From: Hydractinia symbiolongicarpus
Lineage: Eukaryota > Cnidaria > Hydrozoa > Anthoathecata > Hydractiniidae
Length of the DNA: 64,000 nucleotides
Direction: 5' to 3'
Assembly: GCF_029227915.1 (NCBI RefSeq)
Contig: NC_079876.1
Span: 24,056,001 to 24,120,000, forward strand
The notes beneath the pieces were generated by a model. That model searched no databases and was not told the DNA's origin. It saw only the letters and a program-made list of their open reading frames with translations. A program made the translations under genes and the position numbers. Shown here piece after piece: positions 37,240-57,546 of this stretch. Within the stretch, counting starts at the first letter, position 1. Each line of letters begins with the position of its first letter.

Positions 37240-39029
37240 GCATTCTAGAGTAGGTTGTTACAATAATTGGCTCTGTAGTTGTTTTTGTTTTATTCTTATT
37301 ATTTTTTATTAAAATTATATTTTTTTAAATCTCTCTATATGCATTAAGTCTGAAAACGCTTCTCGTGTAAACAAAGCACCTAGCACTAGCCTTTTAAGCA
37401 ACGACGATTTAAATAAAAGAATGCAATCTTATTTTAATATAAAATATTTTTAATACCTTGTCTCTTTACTGTAGAACCAGAATTTCCATCTGTGTATTAA
37501 ATAGTGTCTTGAATTTTCAACATTACTTGTTTATTATTTGCTCTTACTACTGTGTAGCATGCGTTTTGCAATTAATTGTTTTCTTGACAGGAAAAGGTAT
37601 GTCCATGAACCCTAAAACTCTTAGATGTCGAAACTTCGGTTTATGGGTCAAAATCCAGATTAATGCTGCTTAAAAAGCTGTCCTTTATTTATTTATTTTT
37701 TTACTTTATATTATTTATTATTCTTTATTGTATACTTTAAAATTTAAATTTTTAGATAATTAATTTATTAACAACAGTCTCTGCAAGAAACTTTTTCTGC
37801 TTTTCTATCATTAGCAATATAGATTAATGAACACAAAAATCCCTGCTTCTCAATGACCACAGAGTAAAAAACGAAAGTATTGTCTATTCGCTGCATGACT
37901 CTGTACTCGATAAGTTTCTCCGATAGCTTATGTAAAAAACAGGCGCCAAAATATTTTTGTACACTTTAGAGAGGGTTGACTTACCGTTTTCTTGAATTAA
38001 ATGAGAGCGGTTTTTGCAGATTTGAATGAAAGGTCCTTGTACTTTTTATTTAAAGAATTAGGAAAAGACTTTTGGTTAAAAGAAAAACAACAACTTTTCT
38101 AAATAATCGTACCTTGAATCGGTGCACGAGAAAGGTCAAATTTAGCAATTCATTTACCAGGTTTCCTCCTCAAAACTCCTGGATTCTGCCTAATTTTAAA
38201 ATGTCTCCTTAAAACTTCTTAAATCACCTCTTAAAGTAGATATTTTAAAGACTTTCTCCTCAGTCTCCTCAACTTTCCTTTCACAAAACTGTATAATTTG
38301 TCACATGCTTTTACTTTCATGCATAGAAATTCTGAGCATTGTTACATAAGTAATTTGTTCTTCACTCGTAGCATTACCTTCAAATATTCTCAATTTCTTT
38401 GGAAAAATATGAAAATGTCCTCAAGTATCTTCAATATAAAAATATCGTCATCTTCTCAAAACATTGAAAATCCTTATCAAAAGTCCTCAAGTTTGACTGG
38501 GATGAGGGACCCCTGTTTTAATCTCAAAATTTACAAATACCAGAGTTTCACCCAAATTTGCAATATAGAAGCAAATAGACCTAGAAACAAATTTGACCAA
38601 GATAGTTAATCCCAAGGTAGTTCCCAACCTTGTTTAAAGTTTAGGACAGGATGTACAAAAATGGATTAAAAAGAAATTTTTCAAGAGTATACCTTGAAAA
38701 AGATAAATATGTAACGAGTTTTTTCAAATAAATAATTTTTTACTACACAGATATATAAAAACGTTGACTTGTAAGAAGTCATTATCAATAAAATATCTTT
38801 TACAAATTTTGAACAACAGCATATTGAATTATTCGTTGTTTTTTTACTTTTTACAACTTTTTTTCGTTGCTAGTTACACGACTACGAGAAGCTAGTTTTA
38901 AAAATGAAACGCAATTACAAAAAATTTTTTCCACTTAAACTCCCTGAACAAAGGACTAGATACTCTTTTCTAATTTTTTGTTCAAATGTGCCCCAAAAAA
39001 ATTAGCATAACGTTGGAAATATTTTAAGT
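37240..39029. other. Convergent spacer between the JmjC and SYD-1-like genes
   Basis: The two genes converge here, so the region holds both 3' untranslated regions. A stretch at 38.15-38.50 kb is rich in TCCTCAA and TCTCCT words. No coding segment recognised. Confidence 0.5.
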
Positions 39030-42000
39030 TCATACTCTATTTTGTTCTGTATTCTTTGGCCAAATGGACAGCAGAAACTCAAGCGCCTGAATTTGCTTTT
39101 TAAAATCGAACATGTCGGCCGAAGACGAGGCTTTTGTGATTGGTGGACACATCATGGTAGGACCGAAGCACACAGCTAGATTTTTGAAATCCATCTTATT
39201 TTCATCACTCTTCTGCGCCACCCTCTGTAGATGCTCCATGATATATATCAGAGTCGCTCGGTTCGTATGCGGTAACTTCTTCATAAGTTCGGCCAATACC
39301 GTATCACGTGATTTTGCCTCCGTATTGTTTTGAACCTCTAGCGATTTGTTGTATATGTTTAAATACGTTTCTTGTGAAATCAGAGGGTTTGGTAGTTCTC
39401 TCAAATAATCTTTCAAAATTCCAGCGATCACGTGACAATCTATATCATCATCACTTACATCAGTGTTCAAGCTGTTTTCTTCGAACTGTGAACGCAATAT
39501 CTTCTTCTTACGAGCATTTCCACTAATTCGATATATCCCTACTAAATCCAGACCCCTTTTCTCAATCTCCTCCACGCATTTTCGCACAATTATTGGCACC
39601 GTGTTTTCTTCTTGCACTAAAGTTCGTGATAGGTTGAACCCAAAGACACCACTACTGCGTGAAGACGGAGAACGCTGTAAATAGCTTCTGGCTTCTGTGA
39701 ATTCGATGCATAAACGAAGTTGCACATGATTGGTCGTTGATAACAGTAGTTGCGTTTTCTTTTGTCCGTCCAATAATTTTTCAAGATGGATGCACGATTG
39801 ACTTAATAACTTATGTTGTTTTCTTGGAAGTTTATGAAATATGTAAAACATTAAAACACAAGAGCTGCGTATATCTATATCGAAATTCTCGTCAAATTCA
39901 ATAACATCTTTAAGTTTCTTAGGTTGTGTCGTCGCTTTATACTCGTCATCGACTTCGATAGTGCAATAACATTCTCCGTCGAGGGCTGATAATCGTCCAA
40001 ACATTTTCATAACATGTACTGATAACTTCCCACTGAATCCTTTTGTGAATTTGGCGTTTCTTGACGTGCTATCGCTTGTGTATACTTGAGTTTTTAAAAT
40101 TGAAGTTGGTGATTTAGACTCTTCGCTGTCCGACGTCGACGATAAGCTATCGTTTGACGGAATCGACAGCAAACTGCCGGTATTTTCATTCTTTTTGTTG
40201 TCGGCTTTCCTGAAAAACTTCGGAGATTTGATAAAGCCCGACCTAGGGGACTTTGAGAGATTGTTATTTAAATCTTGCTCAGGGCTAGCTGGTTTTTGTA
40301 GATACTTTTGAGCACGAGATAAACTTTTCACGTTGAAACTGTCGTCCGTCATATCTGCTATCTTACCAGATGGTATGGACGGCAACTTACGTTGAAATGT
40401 CGGGCTTTTTAAAACAGCCCTAAGGTTGCGATTTGACAACATGTCATTTTGACTCATGTGTTTAGCCCTTGTCAAAGTTGGTCTCATTATTGCATCATTC
40501 GGATTCGTAGTAGTCCGTGAACGGTCTCGTTTTATCGAATCAACACGATATTGTATATCAGCAGGGTCGCTTTTAGTTCGGAGAAGTTCGGAATCTCTCG
40601 TTTCGTTTTCGTCGACGTAGTCGTTATAAATGTCGTATGTTTTTAGAAGAGGCTGTGCGTTCAATGGTAATGGTAAGGCAGATCTCGTCTTGATGACTAA
40701 GGAATCTGACTTCTGCATCATAGATGCTACTTCTTCGAGAGTGTGACCAGTGACATCTACCTAGAAATATAAAATAGAATTATCTTAATAAAATTTATGG
40801 ATTTTTAGTAATTCCATTTTGCATGAATTTTTTAACACTTTTGCAAGATTCATAAAAGTCAATGTAGAAGATAGTTAAGACATGTTATGCGATGGAAAAA
40901 AGTTTTTAACGAGAGAGAAAAAAATGCCACATCCTTCGCGTGGACATAATAATGCTTTGCTTATAGCGTCATTGACGTTGCCAGTTGAAATCATCTACGG
41001 GGGAACACGACAACCGAAGTGGGAATATCTTGTTAAAAATCACTTCATTGAAGATAATTAAGGCACATGCACAGAGATTGTTTTATTCGTTATTTTTAGA
41101 TAAGTAAAATATTGGTCAATTTTGACAACTATTTTTAAACATTCACGCAGAGTTTTATTCCGTTACTCATAATTTTACAGTGCATCTGATTGGCTGGAAT
41201 ATGTCATGCATAAAAATTGGTAAATCAAGCCTCTATGTACATGTTGTTATAATTTTGACTCCTTTACTTAAAATGTTACACTCAACATTTCACCTGGTTT
41301 CTGCAACTGTTTTGCATGTCTTCAAGATGGAATGTCTTCACGATTATTTGGTGGGAAATTACTCGTTTTTATAAATTATGTAAGGGACGCACGAAATGTA
41401 TTTAGCTGCGAAGAGTTTTTTTAATCAGTACAGCTGTGTGACAAAGCTTTAAAAATCGTCTTGGCAGACTCCAAGTGGCAACCTTTTTTAAAAGAATAAT
41501 ATAAATTAGAGCAGGCTGAAATGTTCTAAAATTTTATCAATTTTCAGGCTGAGATTATTCTTAGCACATTCTTTTGCATGTGTATGAAGTTGGAACTTGT
41601 TAGAAGATCTAGACACAGACATTGACATAAAAGAAGGCGACACATTTGATGTGGTAGTTTCATTAGTTCTGATTCGCAGTTGGAAAAACGAAAATAAGCT
41701 TGACAATTAAGTCGCTATGTTATCCTTTTTATTTAAAATCAGCCTGAGGATTATTCTTAATTTTTGAGTAAATCCCAATATAATATTTTATGTATCGAAT
41801 TTTACCTTTGCTTTTTTTGCAAGAGGTTACAAATCAAGCCTATTATGTCAAGCCAAGTGCTTGAAATACATTGAATGTTTGAGTCGCTATTTTCTAGATT
41901 AATGTTACAGTCCCCAGGACTCTTTTTCACTTTTTAATATTTTGATATAACATCTTAATATCAAAAAGTGAAAAAGAGCCCTGGGGACGAGGTTAGACAT

Positions 42001-44257
42001 AGACGTCGCATGTTTAAATGGCGCTGGTAAAGGAAATTTTTATTTGTCATTGCTTTATATAAAATATGTGATCGAATCGTGTGTGCATAGCTTATATAGG
42101 GTTACGCTATAGCGTGTATTGAAAAAAAGATTATTTTAGGTATGACGTAATACGGACAGTATGATGTAATGCGGACGATTATTTGTGCGACACTTGATGA
42201 CATTTCCGCACATGACGGCTAAGAAAAGTGTCAAGTTTTCTTTTAGCTATCAAAATACGTAGTGTGACAGAATTTCATGGAGAAAAACTGACTGAGCACT
42301 CTCGTTCACAGGGATGCCTCTTATCATCAAGACACGAATCCCTGGGAACAGGGGTGACTGGCTGTGTTTTATTTTTCCAGTAATTTGATTTAATTTTGGA
42401 TATTTTTCAACAGATATCGTAACACTTGGTAATGTTAAATCCGGAAAACGCGATATAGACGATTGTCCTTGAAAGCTACTTTCGTGGTTTTGCTTCTCGA
42501 TCAGAATGGTGGCTATATATACGTGTTATATCAATATTGCGGTTTTTTCAAGAAAAGCTTATATAAACAAATAATAAAGGGCTTACTTTATTTATATAAA
42601 TGATCTCATCGCCTGCGTGCAGCAAATTGTTTACATCCACAAAACTTCCCAGTGTAACACGAGAAATAAAAATACCATCTTTTCGCTCAATCCCATCCCC
42701 AAAACGTATGAAGAATCCGAGACTTTGTCCAGGAACCTTTCGGATTTCAATTTTCCTTATTACATCGCCTTGCTTATCCACATACATCTCGATTATCCCG
42801 GCTACTTTTTGCACAGAATCTTCTATCAGGGAAATGCTTGGTTGTTTGTGACTGTTGTAGTAATAATCATCGTCATCATCTAAGAGCGATGTTTCGCGCA
42901 AGTCGTCCATGCTTTTTCCTGTTTTGTGAAATAATTTTCTTTTTAAAAATGTGACTCGTTTTTTACCAAGACCTTTGGTCTCTTTCGTATCCGTATTTGA
43001 GCGGTTTCGTATAGGATTGGAAGGTTTATCGATTTTCAACAAGTTTTCCACAGATCTTGCAAATCTTAACCCGGGAGATTTTTTTTGACGTTTGTAGTTT
43101 TTCTTAAATTCTAACAGATCTGTTAAAAAATCGTCGTCTTCGCTATTCGAATCCAAATTTATGCCATTTCTTCTGTTTTTACCAGATAAATAACTATCCT
43201 GATCGGGTAACAGATCTACGCTAATACTCTTTCCAATAAACGATCGACGTTGTCGCTTCGCTTTATTGATTAAAATCTTCTCTTCTTCCTGACTATATTC
43301 TTCTTCTTCTCCTTCTTCTTCTTCTTGAGAGCTTAAATCACTCTCTTCACTTTCTTTTTCTTCGTTCTCGTCGTTTTCCCTGCTATAAAGGTTATTGCTC
43401 AAAATGTCGTCAACACTTCGACTAAAGCTAACATAAGGTTTTCTTCTTTGCAAACAAACAAAATAGCTTCCACTAGCGACAAATTTGTTTCCCTCGCTTA
43501 ATGATCGCCGTCTTATGTATTTCTCCCCTAAACTTATCTTTTCTTGTTGATCGTCCGAACTAGTGTTAACAGAATGATTTTGCACAGCGTCAAGATGTGG
43601 AGTGAATGTTGTTTCGTGGCTTTTTTTATTTTCTGACACAACTGCACTGGTAATCAACTCATTCTCCAGTGTAATGTTTTCTTTGTCAATGACCTGTTGA
43701 TTGTTGTAACCACTTTTGCTGTTTTCGTTTTCACAAATATTTCCTATACTTGCCAACTCGACCTCAAAGGTGTTCATGCGTTCTACGAGATCATCAAATG
43801 TAATGATACTTTCCCGCGTTTTTCTCGCGCACTCCTCCGTTTGTTTACTTTCTCCGATGTCTATATCCACAATCTTGGCATGAGATGAAAGATCGTCGTA
43901 AAGAGATGTTTGCACAGGAAAGTTTACAAGATTACCGTTTATAGTAACACTGGTTTTTCTTTCTCGTTTGTTTGCAAAATTTTCTTCCTCGTTACACAAA
44001 TTATTTTCTTTTCCACGATTAGATTTCAATGCTTCGTGACTGGAGACATCACAGCTACCAGAAAACGGTTGAATGTCATCATTTCTATTTTTATCTACCA
44101 ATCTTGGTGATTTCACTTGAGTGTATGTCCCGTAGCCATATGAATCGTTCAGTTTCTTTTGCATTCCGTAAATGTCAACATCCCAATCACGCACTCCATC
44201 GTTGGGTAGAAAACTATTAAAAGTTTTGTTCTTTAGTTGAAAGCTTAATCCCTCCAT
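39030..44257 (-). CDS. SYD-1/SYDE-like synaptic organiser (PDZ, C2, RhoGAP)
   Basis: Two exons, 44257-42587 and 40760-39030, join in phase 0 to about 1133 residues. The intron splits the PDZ domain (IRKIEIRKVPGQSLGFFIRF ... GDEIIYINK | VDVTGHTLEEV), roughly residues 500-590. A long low-complexity N-terminus precedes it, with an acidic Glu tract. A C2 domain lies at about residues 798-915 and a RhoGAP domain at about 928-1125. The RhoGAP keeps the arginine-finger motif GIYRISG and LKDYLRELPNPL; the usual PN(L/I) motif reads GPTMM. PDZ plus C2 plus RhoGAP is the arrangement of nematode and fly SYD-1, which organises presynaptic active zones; vertebrate SYDE proteins lack the PDZ. Orthology is inferred from architecture and motif order. 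Confidence 0.87.
41903..41996. repeat. Fold-back MITE copy in the SYD-1-like intron (longest hairpin)
   Basis: The left arm ACAGTCCCCAGGACTCTTTT continues into TTCACTTTTTAATATT. The right arm AATATCAAAAAGTGAAAAAG continues into AGCCCTGGGGACGAGGTT. The paired arms total over 35 bases each with few mismatches. Confidence 0.85.
42299..42356. repeat. Second fold-back MITE copy in the same intron
   Basis: Ends CTCTCGTTCACAGGGATGCC and CGAATCCCTGGGAACAGGGG are inverted with mismatches. It lies about 300 bases from the other copy, in the intron that splits the PDZ domain. Confidence 0.65.
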
Positions 44258-47200
44258 TTAAACAACGGTAGAGTATTCTGTAGATCGTTGATTACTTTTT
44301 AAATATTGTTTTTTCTTCTTCTTGACTTATCTCGTTTGGTTGGCAAGCGATAAAAAAGCGAACTTCTCTCAAAACCTTTCAACTTCAATACATCTAAAAC
44401 AAGATTACAAGAATTTTTTTTAAAACTGTTTTTTGTTCGGCGGATCTATATAATGTTCGGCAAATCTATAACATCTTCTTTTATCTGCGCGTTCACATTT
44501 TAGGATGTGCGTGTGATATTATGTCATAAGTTGGAGTAAAAGACAAAGGATTAACATATAATAAAAATATATAATAATTAATGAAAAATAATCATGAAAT
44601 AAAGGGAATAAGTGTAGGCGTTTTAATATCTAAAACTTTTAGTTTTATAAGAAACCTCAAACTCAATTCCTTTTTTTATTTCTTCAAGAAAGAAGACCTG
44701 GGAACGGGTGAAGAAATGTTTTGTTTACATCCACTTTTTGTCCCTTTTATTATGTTGAAATTGAGCACATATTCAAAAGTAATCGTGACTATGTTACGAG
44801 TAAGAAGTGTGTGCACTGTACTGTAATCAATGATATGTTTTTGTAAGTTTGATATATGTTTGTGTTTTATAAACCAGAAATATAAATTATAAAGTGGCTT
44901 CTAAAAGGAAGGAATGAGAAACGACAGTTGGAGGAAATGTTAACATATATTCCATCCAATTTTTAAGTTGTGCTTCTTTAAATAAACAATCCGTTACTTT
45001 ATCCCCGAGTCAGATTCATTCCCTAAAAGAGACTGGTAACGAAATGGTCGTTGTAACAACTGATGTCATAAGACGATAGTTTACACAACTTACTACACTG
45101 CACGTGATACTTACTGGACATGTGCGTGACCGTCATAAGAAAAACAGAATTGAGGAGGTCTCAAACGAAGGGCCGTATGACGACTGTTAACTAATTGTGA
45201 CTCGATTTTACTTGAGATCGGTCGTAACAACGACCATTTATCTATTAACCAAATGAAAAATCATAAATATTCTTAATAAACTCCGTTCACCAACTTAAAA
45301 TTGAGAACAAATTTCGACGATAAAGAAAGTCTTATTTGTTTAAACAGTAAGAAAACAAACGTTCTGTACAGTGCAATTCCGCATGTAAATTTATTAGATA
45401 GAAGCAAAAGGGTTTAAAGCAACTGAAACTAACGTAATACCTACAGACATCGTACTCGCCGCTAAAAAAATCATTTCGCCAGATATTACTGTCAAAAGTT
45501 GAAAAGTTTTTTTTATAATAACGCCCCAAAATGCGACCCTGAATGCTAACACATTGCGTTGTTAAGGTTCAAGGACACAACAAAATAAAATAAATAAAAA
45601 AAATATTTGAGTTGAAAATTGAATAATACATAGCTATTATATTTTTTACTTACAATTTTTTTTATATTACTGTAGCACCACTTCACTATTATTGTCAAAA
45701 TTTTGAAACATCTAACGTAAAAAAACACATCAACATAAGCTATCATGGGAACAGAGAAAGTTACCACTCGATGCTAGTTGCAAATCCTGATCACGTGACC
45801 TAACGCAAACCCTGACCACGTGATCTAACATGTGATTTTAAAAAAAGGTTTTTTCAGTAAATTTCATACTTATCTCATTTACTACGTAAGCAAACATGTT
45901 TAACAATGTCTTAATCCGTCATCAGGCACTGCCGACAAAGTCGCAGTGACATGTCATTAATGTCATCCACTTTATCAAATATAATGACAGTGTGATGACG
46001 GAAGTGTCAACATTAACTTTGCATAGTTAAGTGAAGAAGTTATATTAAAATTAATTCGGCTTTATCTCTGTTTTTATCGTTATCAAACCTTACAAAAAGC
46101 TATTTTGAGTAAACAAAATGTAAAAAAATTCGACTGGAAGATATCCCATTTGTTCCCAACTTTCTCGCTATAAATAGTATGAAGAAAATAGAGGATTGAG
46201 AACTACAACACATTTCAATCATAAATTCCTCCCCCCCCCTTTCACTCCCATCCTTATACCCCACCTACCCTGAAATGTTGGAAATAAAAAACGAAGAATA
46301 TAGCTTAGTTTGGGAAACACGTATGTATAATGTTTCCACCTTAAGCAAACAGTTTCTTGATGTTTAAATTCAAACACCTGAGAAAGAATTGCAACACTCT
46401 ACCAAACATGGAAAATCATCAAAACAGACATCATTTACGATACTTCAAAAGGTTTTATTTCTCCATTTTTCTGGCGTTTAATCGTTCACAGAAGAAAACA
46501 AGAAAACTTTAAGCTGTTGATCTTCTAAGAAACTCTCCAAAGCTGAAATATGGGCCTGTTTTTAATAACGCAAAATACAGGCCTGTTTTCACTAACATAA
46601 AATAGCTATAAGGCACCACAAAAGGCAAAAACTGGACCTTAAAATTGTATTGAACGAAATACTTAAGAAGGAGAAGACATACGAATAAATTAAAAATATT
46701 AGAAATATTTTATGTACACATATATTCCGTTTATCCATTTTTTATCTACCTTATGATGAAATGATAAAAGAATACGTCAATCTTACACGAAAGCGTTTTT
46801 AAAACTCCCTGAGATAAGCACGTAAAAATAAAATATACTTACTTTACAGCAACCAACTAACATTAACCAATTGGCGTTAACATTAACCAAACCAAGTGCC
46901 CTAATAAAATCTGTGCGGCAAATAGATGCAACGTAAATGCTCAACTGTCTTCAAGAAAGCAATCAAGTCCTGAGTAACATACTAATGTCAACTAAAGATT
47001 CGCCTATTTGTCCCTCAACTTTGGAGTTTTATTCGTCAAAATATTTAGAAAAGAAATCTTTTTTATACACACTCCCGGTGACAATGAAACATATTTTTAC
47101 AATGAAGAAAACTAACCAATTGTTTATATGTTCAATCAGAAATCGGTAACGGAACCGTTTTGTTGCGCGTTTATCTAATCACTTCTATGTTCATTTTGTC

Positions 47201-49625
47201 GCGTAAAACGGTTTCGGAAGTGTGACGTCATCATAATCCTAATATGTTGGTAACGCAAAGGATGACATTGTCACCCTCCGCGGGGCAGGATATCACCGCA
47301 TGTAACATGTTGATGCAGAATGTAAGGATTATAAGTTTCGGATCATGTACTTTCTTAAAATAAAAAAGCCAGTCAAAGTCGCAATAAATGTCTTTATCGT
47401 TCTTACCGGTTACTCGTAAAAATCGTAATTTATAACGTAATATAAAATCATATTGATGTTTGACAACTTTATAAATCAAGGTATTCACGTCACAAGAGCC
47501 CTTCAAAATAGGTCTTTTTAAGGTTTACCTTAAAGTGCTCTAAAGGACAAGAATTATACAGAGGCAAAAAAATGTGTTAGCTCCTTAACTTTCAAAGAAT
47601 GTTTTCGGTAAAATATATCGTGAGAAAGTGTTTGCTACTTAAGTCCGTCCTTAAAGTTTAACTTCTTCAAAAACATTAACAACTTCTTGTAACGACCCTC
47701 GCATTTGTGAGGGTGGAAATGGATGGAAGGAGTTTCAAACCAATTAACGGTTTTCCGGAAATAATATCCGTTTCTGATTTGTTGGTTCAATATGCTGCTC
47801 CACATCCTGCCAACAAGTGACCATTACCGTTTTCCTTAATGAGACACAATCTGTTAGCATCAAATTAACTGTACCGCTATCGAGTGAAGAAATAGACGAA
47901 TACAAATACAGCACCGACATTCAAACACTACATTAGAACTGCGACATTCTCGTTCCCAGGGTCTCTTGTCTAAATCCGTACCCTGGGAATGAATATCTAA
48001 CAGTCGGTTTTGGCTGATTAAGTCTTTATAGTTCGTCATCAATGTATGATTGTGACAAACATGCGCCTAAAGTTTCAATAGTATATACATCAGTTCATTA
48101 TTAATCAGATATACATCAATAAAAACCTTATAAAGAAAAATCTTTTGATATGATACAGCGTAATACTTAACAAAATTCTATTATACTCGATATATTTATT
48201 CATCGAGAATAACAACGGTCTGCACATAACTGATAATGATCGGCATTTATCAGCTTTAGTTGTTTCCCGAATAATTCTTTATAAGGAGATGATCGTGTGT
48301 GATTCACCATTAAAAGGGAAATGATAAAGCCTTCTGATATTACATTATAATATCACATTTCATGAAAAGCGAGATGTTTCAACGTACAGTGTATTTAGGT
48401 TTCGTATGAAAACAAACGATACAGGAACACAAAGGTATCAGACAGTTTGGGGATCGCAAAATATTCGTTTCATGTTTCAAATGGCATCAAAATAACGCAA
48501 AATTTGAAAACCTATTTTCAGCGCATTTTTTCTAATACCTATGTAAGAAATCTGCGTATTTTAAAAAATCAGCTTTGCAAAAATTCGCTTGTTAAGATCT
48601 CCACGATATAAATCCTGCGCTCCGCACAATAGCTAGTTCGCCGAAATTCAAAATTTCTTCCGGGCTCAGTGTTGTTTTGAAATATATTTTATAAACATTT
48701 CCGAACACATAGACTTGGTAGAATTTGTTTAAGACATCACTTCAAAATAATCTTCGGCGTGAATGAAAGAAAAGTAACGAGAGAATGTGAACTTAAGAAC
48801 ATCACGCGATGACAAATAAAATGACTTGTGAATGGCACGTGATATTCTCATCATTTTTATATGTTAAGCTCGAAGTTCTAAATTTGGACCGGGACAGTAA
48901 GAATCATATGAGCAAAATAATGTGTGCGCAAAAAGATGAAACGTGACTACTAAGACGTGATTGTCATCCATTATATCAAAACTTTAGGCTAAAAATTTAG
49001 ATTTCAACTTCGTTGTCATTAATGTAGAAATAGGGAAAATTAAAAACAGGGTTGCCACTCTTTTATGGTTAAATTTGAAGAGATTTGAAGACTTTTGATA
49101 AGAATTTTTAAACTTTTTTAGGATGAGTTAGTTTTAATGGTGACGCCACGAGTGAAGAACAAATTATTGTTGCGCCTACGTAGCATTTTCTCGCATTTTA
49201 AAGATGAAAACATGTTCTGCTTGTAAAATTAAAATTGAGAAGATTTTAAAAGTGGTTGAAAAATCTACTTTCAGAGGAGAATTAGCGAGCTTTAAGGAAA
49301 CCTTTTAAAAATGAAAAGAGTTGAGCAGTTTTGAGAAGGAAAGCCCTAAAAGCTGTGTTGACGTTTGAAAACAATATTGGTCGGGCAAACTGCGCAATGT
49401 AGGGGAATCATGTGAGCAAATGTATGCACATGATAAAACAAAACTTTTACTGATACATATGTAACACGAGAACGGTAATTAATTTGAAATCAGATAATTG
49501 ATGAAGCAAAAATCCGACCATAAAGTACTACTAGTATTTAAGCAAACATGAAGTTAAAATATGCTGGAATTTCATCTACATCATAAACTTTACACCTGTT
49601 TTTAACAACAACAATAGACAGCGCT
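44258..49625. other. Large spacer between the SYD-1-like gene and KRI1
   Basis: It holds the promoter region of the SYD-1-like gene, a half fold-back end (GACCTGGGAACGGGTG near 44.70 kb), the fold-back element at 47.95 kb and a small palindrome around 47.14-47.21 kb (AACGGAACCGTTTTG with CGTAAAACGGTTTCGG). The longest frame (47506-47231, minus, 91 codons) has no recognisable domain. Confidence 0.45.
47948..47994. repeat. Short fold-back MITE copy
   Basis: The ends TTCTCGTTCCCAGGGTC and CCCTGGGAATGAATATC are inverted around a loop of about 17 bases. Smallest full copy of the family in this window. Confidence 0.7.
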
Positions 49626-56102
<6,477 letters not shown>

Positions 56103-56567
56103 CTAGAAAAATAAAGCTTTAACAATATGTGCCAAGCTGAAAAGATTTGCTATACCGTGCAGTTATATAGAATTTTGACAAACTTCGCATTTTATGATAT
56201 CTCTTTTCCTAAAAATTACCAACAGCGTCTACTGTGCTTAAATGGTACAGCTGTCCTACATGCTGTTTATTGTCTGTTTTTTAATAAAGGGATTCTGATG
56301 TATACTTTTACAAGTTGGTCTTACCTAAAAGATTTGTATGAGAAATTCCTAAATATATATCCCCTTTTCGGTGAAACTTGACTTGTTTAAAATATTTGTT
56401 TTTCTTACTGCCTTGACTGCTAATAGGCATTTATTCTAAAATTTAAAAAATAGCTTCAGGCTTCTTTGGCATTAGACCCTGTTATATATCAATTCAGGCC
56501 TGCAAAAGGATTTACTTTGGAAGGAAAATAAAAGTTATTAAAAGGAACAATATTAAGGTGTAACCAT

Positions 56568-56722
56568 ATAAGCCTATAAAAAGTTTAACTAACTGCCATC
56601 ACTAATTCTACTTAATTCTAAATAATTTTGCTTCGTTATGTAAACCAATAAGGGAGAATGTAACATTTATAAGCCTATAAAAAGTTATGAAAAAAGTTTA
56701 ACTAACTGCCATCACTAATTCC
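56568..56722. repeat. Direct repeat of about 41-54 bp
   Basis: Copies at 56568-56609 and 56669-56722 share ATAAGCCTATAAAAAGTT and AACTAACTGCCATCACTAAT. The second copy has an extra ATGAAAAAAGTT inside. It lies upstream of the recognised KRI1 exons. Confidence 0.75.
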
Positions 56723-57546
56723 TACGGACTTCTTATGTGCAATTTTACTAAATGTGTGAAAATAGTTTACAGCAACTATTGAAAAATTTAAACTAGTAAA
56801 ATTATAACTACTTTCAGATGCTTTAAATATATTCATAGTGGACACATTTTATAGACCCTGGCATGTGATTACATGATTGTGCCGCTCTGATGAGGAAAGA
56901 GTTTAGTCATTTATTGCAGATTCTAACACAGACTGAGCTGTGGGTGGGACACTTTATTAAACGTAGACAACCTTTACAAGCTAGGCCCAATGTGGTTTAA
57001 AATCTTGTACACTAGGTTTTTCTGGCCAAGTCTGTGTCAGCAAAAAAAAAGTCAATGCGACTCACTGATAATCCCCAATGATGAGTACTAGTAAAACAAA
57101 ACTTACGATAGGGCAATAGTTAAAATGTGAAAGAATATGTGTTAAATAAATGAGTTACTTAGAGCCGTTTTTGAAAACTATATATACGTGCAAAAGATTT
57201 TGTTTTTTTTGTAAAACATTCTCACACACTTCTTTTACATGTAAAAGCATAGCTTTTAGTCTAAAATCCATAAAAAATTGACATTATTAGAATTTAAAAT
57301 ATCAAATGTTCCTACAAAAAAAGATATACTTTCAGGTTAGTGTTTTGGAATGTTGAACTGAATTTATCAGGATTTGCAATTCCATTCCGACCAAACCATT
57401 CAAAATACTTTTTATAAATATCAACATTCAGCTTTATCTATAGTTTTATCAGAGACATATCAGGTTTTGTCATCTGCAAAGTTACACAGTAAAAAGTAAT
57501 AAACAATAGTAAAACATATGTCATTGATAAAAATATTAAAACGAAC

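Noticed and set aside
47140-47215. Palindrome AACGGAACCGTTTTG ... CGTAAAACGGTTTCGG as another fold-back element
   Set aside because: Stem is short and the ends do not match the fold-back family; left as a minor palindrome.
47231-47506. 91-codon minus-strand frame
   Set aside because: No domain, no splice context and no neighbouring exon; likely chance.
49060-49360. Sequence resembling the reverse complement of 38.15-38.50 kb, possible dispersed repeat
   Set aside because: Similarity rests on A/G-rich words and could be compositional; not supported enough by eye.
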